The notes beneath the pieces were generated by a model, which was not told where the DNA came from, made no database searches, and saw only the letters and a list, made by a program, of their open reading frames with translations. From the NCBI RefSeq assembly GCF_009184905.1, contig NZ_WESC01000002.1:292850-356849 (forward strand): a stretch of 64,000 bases of DNA, written 5' to 3'. The DNA is from Parvibaculum sedimenti (GTDB lineage: Bacteria > Pseudomonadota > Alphaproteobacteria > Parvibaculales > Parvibaculaceae). A program made the translations under genes and the position numbers. This document shows, in pieces, positions 36,645 through 47,357 of this stretch. How positions within the stretch are numbered: position 1 is the stretch's first letter; each line of letters begins with the position of its first letter.

Positions 36645-36690
36645 GCTTAATTTGAATCGTCGCCACAACAACAGAAACATCACACAAACA

Positions 36691-36724
36691 AAAAGCCCCG
36701 GAGTTTCCTCCGGGGCTTTCTTCT
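36691..36724. terminator. Bidirectional intrinsic terminator
   Basis: AAAGCCCCGGA / TCCGGGGCTTT, 11 bp, loop 6, at 36692-36719; A-run on the left and TTTCTTCTTTTC on the right. It can serve the P450-amidase operon on plus and the PQQ dehydrogenase on minus. Confidence 0.92.
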
Positions 36725-36740
36725 TTTCGTGCAATGCGTT

Positions 36741-38942
36741 TTAGCGCACCGGCGCCATGCGCGCGCGATCTTCAAGGGCGCGCTTCTGGATGTAGGAGTA
36801 GATCGCGTCGACATCTTCCTTCGAGAGAAGATCGCCGAAGCTCGCCATGCCACGATCCTTCAGCATGCCGCCGCGCACGATTTCCTGGAAGTTCTCGCGC
36901 GTGGCTTCACTCATGCGCCGCAGATCCGGCGTGACGCCCGGCGAAATCGCGAGCGCACCATGGCAAAGCATACAGGTGCCGGCGAAGGCAACTTCACCCT
37001 TGCGGACCTGCTCCTTCGACGCGGTGAGTGGCGGCCATGCCGGGATCGACTGATCGCGCTCTGCAAGCTTCGGCAATTCCATCGTGCCGCCGATCTTGTA
37101 GACGAGCAGCTTTCCGGCATTGCCGTATTTCGCCGCAGCCGAAACACGCGCATCGCCCGAGGTGATGTTGACGCCACCCCAGCCCGCAAGCACGGCGAGA
37201 TATTGCACGCCATCGACCTCATAGGTGATGGGCGGCGCAACGATGCCGGTCTGCACGTCCTGATCCCAGACCTTCTCGCCTGTATCGGCCTTGTAGGCGA
37301 TCAGATGACCGAGCGCCGTGCCCTGGAAGACGAGATTGCCTGCCGTCGTCACCACGCCGCCATTGAGCGGCGCGGGATATTCGACCTGCCACTTCACCTC
37401 GCCCTTGATCGGATCCCAGGCTTTCAGATAGCCGTGGCTCGGCGGCATTTCAGGAAGCGCCTTGATCGCATCGATATAGGCTTCCCAGTCGAGGCCCGGA
37501 TTCCACCAGTTCTTCTTGACCGTGAACTTGTGGTCCTTCTTCCACTCCGACGAGAGGGAGTAGATGCCCGCGATGTCCTGCGTCGGCAGATAGACGAGGC
37601 CCGTCTGCGGATTGTAGGCCATCGGATGCCAGTTATGGCCGCCATTGGCCGACGGCAGAACGAACTGGGTCTGCTTCTCGTAGTCGCTGACCGGCAATTC
37701 GACGGGACGTCCCGTCTTCATGTCGATATGGCTTGCCCAAGTGACGGACACGAAGGGCTTCGCCGACAGAAGCTCGCCCGTCTCGCGGTCAAGCACATAG
37801 AAGAAGCCGTTCTTCGGCGCGTGCAGTATGAGCTTGCGCTGCTTTCCTTCCCAGGGAAGGTCGACAAGCATCATCGGCTGCGTCGAGGTGTAGTCCCAGT
37901 TGTCGCCCGGCGTCTCCTGGTAATACCACTTCATCCTCCCCGTCTCGGGATCGAGCGCGACGATGGACGAGAGATAGAGATTGTCGCCACCACCCGGAGA
38001 GCGGATGTAGCGCGTCCAGGGTGAGCCGTTGCCGGTGCCGACATAAAGCGTATTGAGCTTCGGATCGAAGACCATCGAATCCCACGGCGTGCCGCCGCCA
38101 CCGACCTTCCACCACTCGCCGCCCTTCCATGTCGGAATGGCTTTTTCGAGTTCGGGATTTTCGATCGGCTTCGAGGGATCGCCCGGAACAGTGTAGAAGC
38201 GCCAGACCTGCTTGCCGGTTTCGGCGTCGTAAGCGGTGAGATAACCGCGCACGCCATATTCGCCGCCGCCGTTACCGATCAGCACCTTGCCGTTGATGAC
38301 GCGCGGAGCGCCGGTCGAGGTGTAAGGAGCGCCGGGGACGGTGTTGACCTTCCAGATCACATGGCCGTCCTTCGCGTCGAGCGCGAAGAGACGCCCATCG
38401 AAGCTCGCCACATAGACCTTGCCCTTCCAGACAGCCGCACCGCGATTGACGACATCGCAGCAGCCATAGCGGCCCCACTCGCCGGGCACTTCCGGATCGA
38501 AGCGCCACAGTTCCTTGCCGGTCTTCGCGTCGAGCGCCGCCGTGATGCCCCAGGAGAGCGTCGTGTACATGACGCCGTCGACGACGATAGGCGAGGCCTC
38601 GAGGCCGCGCACCGTGTCCGTGTCATAGGACCAGGCGAGACCGAGCTGGCCGATATTCTTGTCGTTGATCTGATTGAGCGGCGAGAAGCGCTGTTCATCA
38701 TATGTGCGGCCATAGGCAAGCCAGTTGCCCGGCTCGCTATCCGCGTTGGCGACGCGGGCGCCATCCACATCGGCCGGCCCCTTATATTCCTTACCCGGAG
38801 CTTTTTCGCCGACCGCGACCGACTGCCCGGGAGCGCCGTCGCCCTTTGCCCTGATGAACTGCCAGCCGACCGCCGCGGCGAGCGCCACACAAACCGCGAC
38901 GCTTAGCGCCGCGGGCCACGTCCTGCCCGATGTCTGAGCCAT
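36741..38942 (-). CDS. PQQ-dependent quinohemoprotein alcohol dehydrogenase
   Basis: 733 residues. An N-terminal hydrophobic segment (about 10-28) acts as signal or anchor into the periplasm. Eight-bladed PQQ propeller follows: adjacent Cys pair in RYGCCDVVNRG (the unusual vicinal disulfide), W-docking repeats, and GGGGTPWDSMVFD. A C-terminal cytochrome c domain carries C657-M-L-C660-H661, so it is a fused type II quinohemoprotein that passes electrons to a soluble acceptor. Substrates are probably primary alcohols. PQQ synthesis genes are not in this window. Upstream is the 434-base gap to amtB1. Confidence 0.93.
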   Translation of the reverse strand: MAQTSGRTWPAALSVAVCVALAAAVGWQFIRAKGDGAPGQSVAVGEKAPGKEYKGPADVDGARVANADSEPGNWLAYGRTYDEQRFSPLNQINDKNIGQLGLAWSYDTDTVRGLEASPIVVDGVMYTTLSWGITAALDAKTGKELWRFDPEVPGEWGRYGCCDVVNRGAAVWKGKVYVASFDGRLFALDAKDGHVIWKVNTVPGAPYTSTGAPRVINGKVLIGNGGGEYGVRGYLTAYDAETGKQVWRFYTVPGDPSKPIENPELEKAIPTWKGGEWWKVGGGGTPWDSMVFDPKLNTLYVGTGNGSPWTRYIRSPGGGDNLYLSSIVALDPETGRMKWYYQETPGDNWDYTSTQPMMLVDLPWEGKQRKLILHAPKNGFFYVLDRETGELLSAKPFVSVTWASHIDMKTGRPVELPVSDYEKQTQFVLPSANGGHNWHPMAYNPQTGLVYLPTQDIAGIYSLSSEWKKDHKFTVKKNWWNPGLDWEAYIDAIKALPEMPPSHGYLKAWDPIKGEVKWQVEYPAPLNGGVVTTAGNLVFQGTALGHLIAYKADTGEKVWDQDVQTGIVAPPITYEVDGVQYLAVLAGWGGVNITSGDARVSAAAKYGNAGKLLVYKIGGTMELPKLAERDQSIPAWPPLTASKEQVRKGEVAFAGTCMLCHGALAISPGVTPDLRRMSEATRENFQEIVRGGMLKDRGMASFGDLLSKEDVDAIYSYIQKRALEDRARMAPVR

Positions 38943-39123
38943 GACCTCCCCATCCCTGTTCGTTTCCCTGTGAAATGCGGACTATCTATCCACATTCCTC
39001 GTCCGGGCTCTGCTGCGGCCCTTTGACGCCAGAACTCTAGAGGAGGAGAGGAAAGCGCGAAAGCCGAGCCGGACGCTTCTTGCACTCAAATTTTTGGCCT
39101 TGCGCGCTCATGCGGCCAATATA

Positions 39124-39140
39124 TGCACAAAAAATGTGCG
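39124..39140 (+). promoter_or_regulatory. NtrC-like enhancer site 1 upstream of amtB1
   Basis: TGCAC-N7-GTGCG against the NtrC consensus TGCAC-N7-GTGCA (one mismatch), about 130 bases upstream of the sigma-54 promoter, a typical enhancer distance. Agrees with the nitrogen-regulated role of the downstream genes. Confidence 0.6.
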
Positions 39141-39152
39141 AGTTGCCTATTT

Positions 39153-39169
39153 TGCACTTTTATTGAGCA
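39153..39169 (+). promoter_or_regulatory. NtrC-like enhancer site 2 upstream of amtB1
   Basis: TGCAC-N7-GAGCA, one mismatch from the NtrC consensus and 29 bases (centre to centre) from site 1, close to three helical turns, which favours cooperative binding on one DNA face. Confidence 0.5.
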
Positions 39170-39254
39170 TATTTGACGCCCATAGTGATGCGCGATCATT
39201 CCGATGTGCCAAAAAAGCGGGCCGAATCAAGGAACTACCTGACTCCTGACCTTT

Positions 39255-39269
39255 CGGCACGGTTCTTGA
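39255..39269 (+). promoter_or_regulatory. Sigma-54-type promoter of amtB1
   Basis: CGGCACG-gttc-TTGA: the -24 GG and the TTG of the -12 element have the correct spacing. The -12 element ends GA rather than GC. About 108 bases before the amtB1 start codon. The sites upstream of glnK and amtB2 share this TTGA form. Confidence 0.65.
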
Positions 39270-39376
39270 GAACACTTGTCGCCTAAGCGCCGCTGCGTGC
39301 ATCCCTTGCACAAACAAACGGGCGCCCGAGCATTCAAAGCCGGGGGGCAGTGACCCGGCAGTCAATGGAGAGACGG

Positions 39377-40717
39377 ATGACTGAGACAGGAAAGGAAAAG
39401 GGGCTGTTGCGACACATACCCCTCGGGGCCGCGGCAACGACGCTGGCGCTCCTTGCTTCGGTAGGCAGTGCATTTGCCGATGAGGCGCCGAAGATCGACA
39501 GCGGTTCGACAGCATGGATGCTGACATCCTCCGCCCTCGTTCTGATGATGACGATTCCCGGCCTCGCCCTCTTCTACGGCGGCATGGTGCGCAAGAAGAA
39601 CGTGGTGACGATCGTCGCCCAGAACTTCGCCCTTACGGCCCTGATGACCGTCATCTGGACGGTGATCACCTACTCGCTGGCCTTCCGCGCGAATCCGAGC
39701 GAAGCAATGAACGCCTATATCGGCGGCTTCGATCGCCTCTTCCTGCGCGGCATGGACGTGAACGCGATTTCGGGCGTCATTCCCGAAAGCGTCTTCATGG
39801 TCTTCCAGATGACCTTCGCGATCATCACGCCGGCGCTCATCACGGGCGCCTTCGCCGACCGCATGAAGTTCTCCTCCATGCTCGCCTTCATGACGCTCTG
39901 GGCGATCTTCATCTATGCGCCGATCGCGCATTGGGTGTGGGGCGGCGGCTTCCTCGGCACGGCTGGCGTGCTCGACTTCGCCGGCGGCACGGTCGTTCAC
40001 ATCAATGCTGGCATCGCCGGTCTGGTGACCTGCCTCGTCCTCGGCCCGCGTAAGGGCTACGGCCACGAAAACATGGCTCCGCACAACGTCATCCTGACGA
40101 TGATCGGCGCCTCCCTGCTGTGGGTCGGCTGGTTCGGTTTCAACGCGGGTTCTGAACTCGCCGCCGATGGCCGTGCGGGCTTTGCCTTCGTCGTCACTCA
40201 GGTCGCGACCGGCATGGCCGCTCTCGCCTGGATGTTCGCTGAATGGCTCGTCCACAAGAAGCCGACGCTTCTCGGCATGTGCTCGGGTGCGGTCGCCGGT
40301 CTCGTCGCCATCACCCCGGCTTCGGGCTTCGTCGATCCGGTCGGCGCGCTCTGGATCGGCCTCGCCGCCGGCATTATCTGCTTCGTCGCCTCGACTTCGG
40401 TGAAGCGTGCCATCGGCTATGACGACGCGCTCGACGTCTTTGGCGTGCACTGCGTCGGCGGCATCGTCGGTGCGCTGCTCACCGGCGTCTTCGCCACCAT
40501 GGCCGTCACCGGTGCGACCGCTCCGGTCGGTGCCATCGACGGCAACTGGGGCCAGGTCATGACCCAGATCAAGGGCATCGCCTACACCCTGGTCTATTCG
40601 GGCATCGGCACCTTTGTGCTCCTCATGATCGTGAAGATCTTCTTCGGTCTCCGCGTCTCGCCGCAGGAAGAAGTCGAAGGCCTCGACATCAACCTGCATG
40701 GTGAGGTGGTTCAGTAA
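39377..40717 (+). CDS. amtB: Ammonium transporter (first copy)
   Basis: 446 residues. A 30-residue N-terminal segment resembling a signal peptide (LGAAATTLALLASVGSAFADE) precedes 11 transmembrane helices. Family blocks: GLALFYGGMVRKKN, FAGGTVVHINAG and GVHCVGGIVGALLTG with conserved His residues of the pore. It imports ammonium or ammonia through the inner membrane and is gated by a PII protein. GGAGAGACGG precedes the ATG at 39377 (the open frame starts at 39350). An intrinsic terminator follows, then glnK has its own promoter. Confidence 0.93.
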   Translation: MTETGKEKGLLRHIPLGAAATTLALLASVGSAFADEAPKIDSGSTAWMLTSSALVLMMTIPGLALFYGGMVRKKNVVTIVAQNFALTALMTVIWTVITYSLAFRANPSEAMNAYIGGFDRLFLRGMDVNAISGVIPESVFMVFQMTFAIITPALITGAFADRMKFSSMLAFMTLWAIFIYAPIAHWVWGGGFLGTAGVLDFAGGTVVHINAGIAGLVTCLVLGPRKGYGHENMAPHNVILTMIGASLLWVGWFGFNAGSELAADGRAGFAFVVTQVATGMAALAWMFAEWLVHKKPTLLGMCSGAVAGLVAITPASGFVDPVGALWIGLAAGIICFVASTSVKRAIGYDDALDVFGVHCVGGIVGALLTGVFATMAVTGATAPVGAIDGNWGQVMTQIKGIAYTLVYSGIGTFVLLMIVKIFFGLRVSPQEEVEGLDINLHGEVVQ

Positions 40718-40745
40718 GCACTGCCCTTCTGGGCCTGTTGCGGAC

Positions 40746-40787
40746 AGGGCGCCCCTCCAGAGACACTGGTTGGGCGCCCTTTTTTTC
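40746..40787 (+). terminator. Intrinsic terminator of amtB1
   Basis: AGGGCGCCC (40746-40754) and GGGCGCCCT (40772-40780), 9 bp stem with a 17-base loop, then seven T. Read-through to glnK is unlikely to be full, which explains the separate glnK promoter. Confidence 0.85.
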
Positions 40788-41427
<640 letters not shown>

Positions 41428-41537
41428 TCCAGCGATGCATCGGCGGCGCGTGGCCTGTGCCTGCGCCGCCGAGCCCCCCCAGACAACTCCCCGGCAAGCC
41501 TTTCGGCTTCCTCCCGGCCTGAAGGAGCCCCGTCCCC

Positions 41538-41570
41538 GAGAGTCCGGAACCTTCTCTTCCGGGCTCTTCT
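41538..41570 (+). terminator. Probable terminator of glnK
   Basis: GAGTCCGGAA / TTCCGGGCTC stem (one G-T pair) with a 7-base loop at 41540-41566, followed by TTCT. The T-run is weak. Confidence 0.55.
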
Positions 41571-41703
41571 CTGCCTATTATTTTTGCGTATTGCCCAGAA
41601 AGCGTGACCGATATATGGGCGCTTTTTTGATAACGCTCGCGCCGTTCTGGCGCCAATCGCGCCAAGTCGTTGATTTTCCCTGCTGAAAAATCCGGCACCC
41701 AGA

Positions 41704-41718
41704 TGGCATGCCCCTTGA
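41704..41718 (+). promoter_or_regulatory. Sigma-54-type promoter of amtB2
   Basis: TGGCATG-cccc-TTGA with a full -24 TGGCA and TTG at sigma-54 spacing, 119 bases before the start codon. Again ends GA at -12 instead of GC. Confidence 0.62.
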
Positions 41719-41837
41719 TTGGGCAAAATGCCTGTCCAAAAGGACGGCAACAGATCGCCATTGAGGCAATCCAGAAAAGAAGAGCCTGAAATATCGCTCG
41801 GCTGAGCGGTTAAAGGCGTGGCAGGGAAGACATCTCC

Positions 41838-43076
41838 ATGAACCCGACCGGACCCGGCGTCGCCAACGGCGCGGACGTCTTTTTTATTCTAATGGGCGCC
41901 ATCCTCGTCTTTGCGATGCATTCGGGCTTCGCCTTTCTCGAGGTCGGCACGGTCCGGCACAAGAACCAGGTCAATGCGCTGGTGAAGATCCTGGTCGATT
42001 TCGCCGTTTCGACGCTGGCCTATTTCTTCATCGGCTATGGCGTCGCTTATGGCGTCCATTTCTTCCAGAGTGCGGCGGTGCTGAATGGCAATGAGGGCGC
42101 CGGCTTCGCCCCGCAAGGCCGCGACCTCGTCAAATTCTTCTTCCTGCTGACCTTCGCGGCAGCGATCCCGGCCATCATCTCCGGCGGCATCGCGGAGCGG
42201 GCGAAGTTCTGGCCGCAGGTCGCCGCCACGGCCATCATCACGGCTCTCGTCTATCCCTTTTTCGAAGGGCTCGTCTGGCACGGAAATCATGGGGTTCAGG
42301 ACTGGTTCTCCGCCAATCTGGGCGCGAGCTTCCACGATTTCGCGGGCTCGATCGTCGTCCATGCGGTGGGCGGCTGGATCGCCTTCGGCGCCGTCACCAT
42401 GCTCGGCCACCGCACCGGGCGCTATACCAAGGACGGCCGCCTTATCGGTTTTCCGCCCTCCTCGATCCCTTGGCTATCGCTCGGCTCCTGGCTCCTCTGC
42501 GTCGGCTGGTTCGGCTTCAACGTCATGTCCGGCGGCTCTCTCGCCAGCGTTTCGGGCCTCGTCGCCATGAATTCGCTGATGGCCATGGTGGGCGGCATTC
42601 TCGTCGCGCTGATCGCGGGGCGGAACGACCCCGGCTTCGTCCATAACGGCGCGCTCGCGGGCCTCGTCGCGGTCTGCGCGGGCTCGGATCTGATGCACCC
42701 GCTCGGTGCGCTGGCGACGGGCGGCGTCGCGGGCGCGCTCTTCGTCTACATGTTCGAATGGAGCCAGTCGCGCCTCAAACTCGACGATGTGCTGGGCGTC
42801 TGGGCGCTTCACGGGCTCTGTGGACTCTGGGGCGGGATCGCCTGCGGTATTTTCGGCCTGACCTCCCTCGGCGGCCTTGGCGGCGTCACCTTCATGAGCC
42901 AGCTCATCGGCTCGCTGGGCGGCGCGGCCTACGCGCTCGCGGCGGGCTTCATCATCTATGGCGGCCTCAAGAAGGCAGTCGGCATTCGCCTCGCCAAGGG
43001 CGACGAAATGCAGGGCGCGGACCTCGCAATCCACAAGATCGGCTCCACTCCGGAAGCCGAGATGGGCCAGCGCTGA
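41838..43076 (+). CDS. Ammonium transporter (second copy)
   Basis: 412 residues, 11 predicted transmembrane helices and no N-terminal signal, unlike the first copy. It starts NPTGPGVANGADVFFILMGAILVFAMHSGFAFLEVGTVRHKNQ, with FAGSIVVHAVGGWIAFGA (pore His region) and WALHGLCGLWGGIACGIFG. The sequence is clearly divergent from amtB1 (FLEVGTVRHKN instead of FYGGMVRKKN), so this is another Amt subgroup, not a recent duplicate. Function in ammonium uptake or sensing is likely. A DnaA-box sequence lies about 50 bases after the stop. Confidence 0.92.
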   Translation: MNPTGPGVANGADVFFILMGAILVFAMHSGFAFLEVGTVRHKNQVNALVKILVDFAVSTLAYFFIGYGVAYGVHFFQSAAVLNGNEGAGFAPQGRDLVKFFFLLTFAAAIPAIISGGIAERAKFWPQVAATAIITALVYPFFEGLVWHGNHGVQDWFSANLGASFHDFAGSIVVHAVGGWIAFGAVTMLGHRTGRYTKDGRLIGFPPSSIPWLSLGSWLLCVGWFGFNVMSGGSLASVSGLVAMNSLMAMVGGILVALIAGRNDPGFVHNGALAGLVAVCAGSDLMHPLGALATGGVAGALFVYMFEWSQSRLKLDDVLGVWALHGLCGLWGGIACGIFGLTSLGGLGGVTFMSQLIGSLGGAAYALAAGFIIYGGLKKAVGIRLAKGDEMQGADLAIHKIGSTPEAEMGQR

Positions 43077-43127
43077 GTGAGTCGACAACGACATGCGGAG
43101 CGAGGATTAAGGGAATACTTCCAATTG

Positions 43128-43136
43128 TGTGGATAA
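43128..43136 (-). other. Perfect DnaA-box sequence
   Basis: TGTGGATAA on plus, that is TTATCCACA on minus, in a 218-base gap between amtB2 and the aminotransferase. A second perfect copy is at 11314-11322. Two perfect boxes, both intergenic, exceed the small fraction expected by chance. No AT-rich unwinding element or box cluster is present, so origin function is not claimed. Confidence 0.45.
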
Positions 43137-43294
43137 GGGCCGAAGACTCCACAGGTTTTCCCACAGATTGGCTGATGCCACACAGCTAGACCGACTCCAG
43201 TGAGCCCGGTAAGATCGCGCCGCGAAACAGTGCACTGCTTCGCGACCCGATTTCCGCGCCTTTGCAGGCGCTCTGCTGGAGATGCTGCGCCTCA

Positions 43295-44518
43295 ATGACC
43301 GCGCCGGACCTGACGCATAACCGCTTCGAAACCTTGCCCGACGGCCCCTTTCCGCGCCTCAACGCGCTGATCGAGGGGATTGCGCCGGGCAAGGCGCCGA
43401 TCGTCATGTCGCTGGGTGAGCCGCAGCATCCCTTCCCGGACTTCGTCATGGAGACCATCACGGCCCATGCGAAGGAATTCGGCAAATATCCGCCGATCTC
43501 CGGTACGCCCGATTTCCGCGCTTCCGTGGCCGGCTGGCTCGGGCGGCGCTATGGCCTCGGCCCCGACGTGATCGGGCCGAAAAAGCCGCTCGACCCCGAG
43601 CTTCAGATCCTGCCGGTGAACGGTACGCGCGAGGCGCTCTTCAACATCGCCTTCGTCGCCACCCCCCTTTCGAAAAAGGGCCAGCGCCCGGCGATCCTGA
43701 TGCCTAACCCCTTCTACCAGTGCTACGCCGCAGCGGCGCTGGCGGCGGGCGCCGAGCCTGTCTATGTGGCGGCGACGCGCGAGAACGGCTTCATGCCGGA
43801 TTTCGCGAGCCTGCCCGAGGACCTGCTCGTCCGCACCTCGATGGTCTATTTCTGCTCGCCCGCGAACCCGCAAGGCGCGGTGGCGAGCCTCGACCAATTG
43901 AAGGACCTGATCCGTCTCGCACGGCGTCACGGCATCCTGCTCGCCATCGACGAGTGCTATGCTGAAATCTATGATCGTGAAAAGCCGGCGGGCGCGCTTC
44001 AGGCCGCGATCGAGCTCTCCGGCACGCTCGACAATGTGGTCGTCTTCCATTCGCTCTCGAAGCGTTCAAGCCTGCCGGGCCTGCGCTCCGGCTTCATCGC
44101 TGGCGACCGCGACTTCCTCATCCGCTTCCGCAATTTCCGCAACATCGCCGCGCCGCAAGTGCCCATGCCGATCATGGCGGCCTCGGCGGCGGCCTGGAAC
44201 GATGAAGCCCATGTCGAGGAAAACCGCGCTCGCTATCGGGCCAAGATCGACGCAGCGGAACGCATTCTCGGCAATCGCTTCGGCTTCTATCGGCCGGCGG
44301 GCGGCTTCTTTCTCTGGCTCGATGTCGGCGACGGCGAAGCGGCGGCTACCGAGCTCTGGGCCAAAGGCGGCGTGAAGGTCTTGCCCGGCAAGTATCTCTC
44401 GCGCGAAGATTCATTTGATGGCGGCGGAAATCCCGGCGCGGCCTATATCCGCGTCGCGCTGGTCGAATCCCAGGCCGCGACAGAAGAGGCGCTTGCCCGC
44501 ATGGCAGCCATTCTATGA
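43295..44518 (+). CDS. PLP-dependent aminotransferase class I/II (DapC-like)
   Basis: 407 residues, fold type I. Opening [50 protein letters not shown] (in part) and the PLP-Lys region [22 protein letters not shown]. The N-terminal block resembles succinyldiaminopimelate transaminases (DapC) in alphaproteobacteria; assignment is moderate. ATG 43295 was chosen over a longer frame. The stop precedes ftsK by about 100 bases (to 44622). Confidence 0.85.
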   Translation: MTAPDLTHNRFETLPDGPFPRLNALIEGIAPGKAPIVMSLGEPQHPFPDFVMETITAHAKEFGKYPPISGTPDFRASVAGWLGRRYGLGPDVIGPKKPLDPELQILPVNGTREALFNIAFVATPLSKKGQRPAILMPNPFYQCYAAAALAAGAEPVYVAATRENGFMPDFASLPEDLLVRTSMVYFCSPANPQGAVASLDQLKDLIRLARRHGILLAIDECYAEIYDREKPAGALQAAIELSGTLDNVVVFHSLSKRSSLPGLRSGFIAGDRDFLIRFRNFRNIAAPQVPMPIMAASAAAWNDEAHVEENRARYRAKIDAAERILGNRFGFYRPAGGFFLWLDVGDGEAAATELWAKGGVKVLPGKYLSREDSFDGGGNPGAAYIRVALVESQAATEEALARMAAIL

Positions 44519-44621
44519 ATGCGATTTGGCTGTGATCGGCGCTGCGTCGCGGGGACGTACTGGTAGCAAGGGATCGCGCAGGCAGGCCAAGGCCGCGCCG
44601 CGCGACAGTTGGAGGATGCGC

Positions 44622-47231
44622 GTGAGGAGTCTGAACCCGCTCGCCTTTCTGCCGATGGGCGCACGCGTGTTTCTGGCCCGCCGCTTCGAGGAGCTGGCGG
44701 GTGCCGCCCTTGTCATGCTCGGCCTGTTCGGATTCCTCGCGCTGGTGAGCTGGTCGCGCCACGACCCGAGCCTCAACAACGCAACCGGCCTTCCACCGCA
44801 AAACTGGATGGGCATGCCGGGTGCCTATATTTCCGACATCCTTCTGCAGACGCTCGGGCTCGGCGCACTGGCGCTGCTGGCGCCGCCCATCGCCTGGGGC
44901 ATTCGGCTTGCCCGCCACAACATGCCGCAACGCCTCGTGCTGCGTGTCGCGGCCTGGCTCCTTGCCACGCTTTTCGCCGCCGCCTTTCTCGGCACGCTGC
45001 CGCTGCTCGCCATCTGGGCGCTCGCGCCGGGCCTCGGCTTTGGCGGCGTGCTGGGCGACGCCTTGTCGGCGCTCGGGCTTCAGCTTCTCGCGCCCTTTAT
45101 CGGCAACGGAATGTCCTATGCGCTGACGGCTTTCGTCACTGCGCCCATCGCGGGCTTCCTCGCGCTCTACGCCGCAGATGTGGAATGGAACGAGATCATC
45201 GCGCTGGCGAACCGTTCCGCCTTCTGGCGCCGCGACGAAGAGGAAGAAGAGGAAGAAGAGCAACTCGCCTATCCCGTCCGCCGCCGTCCGCGCGGCGGAG
45301 AGATCGAGACGCCCGCGCCGCGGGCCCGCGGCAAGCGCCCCTATCGCCCCGATGTCGAGCCGAGTCGCCTGCGCGTGATGGCATGGACCATCGGCGATGC
45401 CTTTACCGACCTGCGCGACCGGCTGATGCGCGAAGGCGAATATGCGCCGCTCTCCGCCGACGAGATCGAGGCGGCACGCGCCGCAGGCTTCAAGGCCCGC
45501 CGCGCGCGCAAGCCCGAACCCGACGACGAATATGAGGACGAAGACGAGATCGACGTCGATTTCGACGATGAGCTCGAGGACGAGGATGACGTTCCGTCAA
45601 TTCTCAAGCGCGGCCGCATCGAACCGAAGCTCGACGGAAAGGCCGCGCCACGTGTCAGCCGGTCCGCGCCGAAGCCAAAACCTTCCAAGCGCGCCGTGCG
45701 CGAGGCGCAGCCCGCGCTGCCGCTCGAACCGGTGAGCAACTACCAGCTTCCGCCGCTGAGCCTTCTCGCCAAGCCGAAACCAACCGGCAATACCACGCTG
45801 ATGACCGACGAGGCGCTGCAGCAGAACGCGCGTCTCCTCGAATCCGTGCTCGACGATTTCGGCATCCGGGGCGAGATCATCAATGTCCATCCCGGCCCCG
45901 TCGTCACGCTCTACGAACTCGAACCGGCCCCCGGTATCAAATCATCGCGCGTCATCGCGCTTGCCGACGATATCGCCCGCTCGATGAGCGCCGTGTCCGC
46001 CCGCGTCGCCGTTGTCCCCGGCCGCAATGCCATCGGCATCGAGCTGCCGAACCATAAGCGCGAAATGGTGTTCCTGCGCGAGCTGCTCGAAACGCCGGAC
46101 TACGAGAATTCAAACTCGAAGCTGACGCTGGCGCTCGGCAAGAATATCGGCGGCGAAGCCGTCGTCTCCGACCTCGCCCGCATGCCGCATCTCCTGATCG
46201 CGGGCACCACTGGCTCCGGCAAGTCCGTCGGCATCAACACCATGATCCTGTCGCTGCTCTACCGGCTCTCGCCGGAGCAATGCAAGCTCATCATGATCGA
46301 TCCGAAGATGCTCGAACTCTCCGTCTATGACGGCATTCCGCATCTCCTCGCCCCCGTCGTCACCGATCCGAAGAAGGCCGTCGTGGCGCTGAAATGGGTC
46401 GTGAAGGAGATGGAGGACCGCTACCGCAAGATGTCGAAAGTTGGTGTACGGAACATCGACGGCTACAACACCCGCGTGATCGACGCCGACGCCAAGGGCG
46501 AGGTGCTGGTGCGGACGGTACAGACCGGTTTCGACAAGGAAACCGGCAAGGCCATCTACGAAGAAGAGGAAATGGATCTCTCGCCCATGCCCTTCATCGT
46601 CGTCATCGTCGACGAAATGGCCGACCTGATGATGGTCGCGGGCAAGGAGATCGAGGGTGCGATCCAGCGTCTCGCCCAGATGGCGCGCGCGGCCGGCATC
46701 CACATCATCACCGCGACACAGCGGCCCTCGGTCGACGTCATTACCGGCACGATCAAGGCGAATTTCCCGACACGCATTTCCTTCCAGGTGACGTCGAAGA
46801 TCGACAGCCGCACCATTCTGGGCGAACAGGGCGCCGAACAGCTGCTCGGCCAGGGCGACATGCTCTACATGGCGGGCGGCGGGCGCATCCGCCGCGTCCA
46901 CGGACCTTTCGTTTCGGATGAGGAAGTCGAGAAGGTCGTGACCTTCCTCAAGAAGCAGGGTGTGCCCGAATATCTCGAAGCGATCACTGCGGAGCCCGAA
47001 GAAAACGGCGAGATGTTCGGCCTTGATGGCGAGGGCTCGGGCGACGACCTCTATGACAAGGCGGTCGCCATCGTCGCCCGGGACAAGCGCGCCTCCACGA
47101 GCTATATCCAGCGCCGCCTCCAGATCGGCTATAATCGTGCCGCGCGCCTGATCGAGCTCATGGAAGAACAGGGCGTGGTCAGCGCGCCGAACCACCAGGG
47201 AAAGCGCGAGGTTCTGGTCGGCGACCATTGA
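44622..47231 (+). CDS. ftsK: DNA translocase FtsK
   Basis: About 869 residues. Four N-terminal transmembrane helices (about 1-190), an acidic/basic linker with an eight-Glu run near 206-214 and a second Asp/Glu cluster ([23 protein letters not shown] region, 302-324), then alpha/beta motor domain with Walker [11 protein letters not shown] near 528-537 and Walker B region [14 protein letters not shown]. The C-terminal gamma winged helix ([20 protein letters not shown]) reads KOPS. FtsK moves chromosome ends to the division site for dif resolution. Start is ambiguous: GTG 44622 has GGAGG six bases upstream; 44532 or 44616 are alternatives. Confidence 0.95.
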   Translation: MRSLNPLAFLPMGARVFLARRFEELAGAALVMLGLFGFLALVSWSRHDPSLNNATGLPPQNWMGMPGAYISDILLQTLGLGALALLAPPIAWGIRLARHNMPQRLVLRVAAWLLATLFAAAFLGTLPLLAIWALAPGLGFGGVLGDALSALGLQLLAPFIGNGMSYALTAFVTAPIAGFLALYAADVEWNEIIALANRSAFWRRDEEEEEEEEQLAYPVRRRPRGGEIETPAPRARGKRPYRPDVEPSRLRVMAWTIGDAFTDLRDRLMREGEYAPLSADEIEAARAAGFKARRARKPEPDDEYEDEDEIDVDFDDELEDEDDVPSILKRGRIEPKLDGKAAPRVSRSAPKPKPSKRAVREAQPALPLEPVSNYQLPPLSLLAKPKPTGNTTLMTDEALQQNARLLESVLDDFGIRGEIINVHPGPVVTLYELEPAPGIKSSRVIALADDIARSMSAVSARVAVVPGRNAIGIELPNHKREMVFLRELLETPDYENSNSKLTLALGKNIGGEAVVSDLARMPHLLIAGTTGSGKSVGINTMILSLLYRLSPEQCKLIMIDPKMLELSVYDGIPHLLAPVVTDPKKAVVALKWVVKEMEDRYRKMSKVGVRNIDGYNTRVIDADAKGEVLVRTVQTGFDKETGKAIYEEEEMDLSPMPFIVVIVDEMADLMMVAGKEIEGAIQRLAQMARAAGIHIITATQRPSVDVITGTIKANFPTRISFQVTSKIDSRTILGEQGAEQLLGQGDMLYMAGGGRIRRVHGPFVSDEEVEKVVTFLKKQGVPEYLEAITAEPEENGEMFGLDGEGSGDDLYDKAVAIVARDKRASTSYIQRRLQIGYNRAARLIELMEEQGVVSAPNHQGKREVLVGDH

Positions 47232-47357
47232 GGCAAGACGTCGAAAGCTGCGGCTTTGTTGCCACAGGCGCGACCGAAAATGAGTTGCCCGCCCTTCTCC
47301 GGCAAAAGGCCGTCAGGCCGCCGCCCCGGTTTCTTCATTTCGCCACAAAAGGCCAAC

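Larger units (their letters stand above)
38943..39376. other. Intergenic region with divergent promoters (PQQ dehydrogenase / amtB1)
   Basis: 434 bases without a gene. It carries two NtrC-like sites (39124-39140 and 39153-39169) and a sigma-54 promoter (39255-39269) for amtB1. The first 100 bases have the promoter of the dehydrogenase gene but no clear motif. Confidence 0.7.
41428..41837. other. Intergenic region between glnK and amtB2
   Basis: 410 bases without a gene. It holds a hairpin terminator for glnK (41538-41570) and the sigma-54 promoter of amtB2 (41704-41718). No coding frame is convincing. Confidence 0.6.

Noticed and set aside
36729..38024. Plus-strand 431-codon frame opposite the PQQ dehydrogenase
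   Set aside because: Composition is a codon shadow; no start signal.
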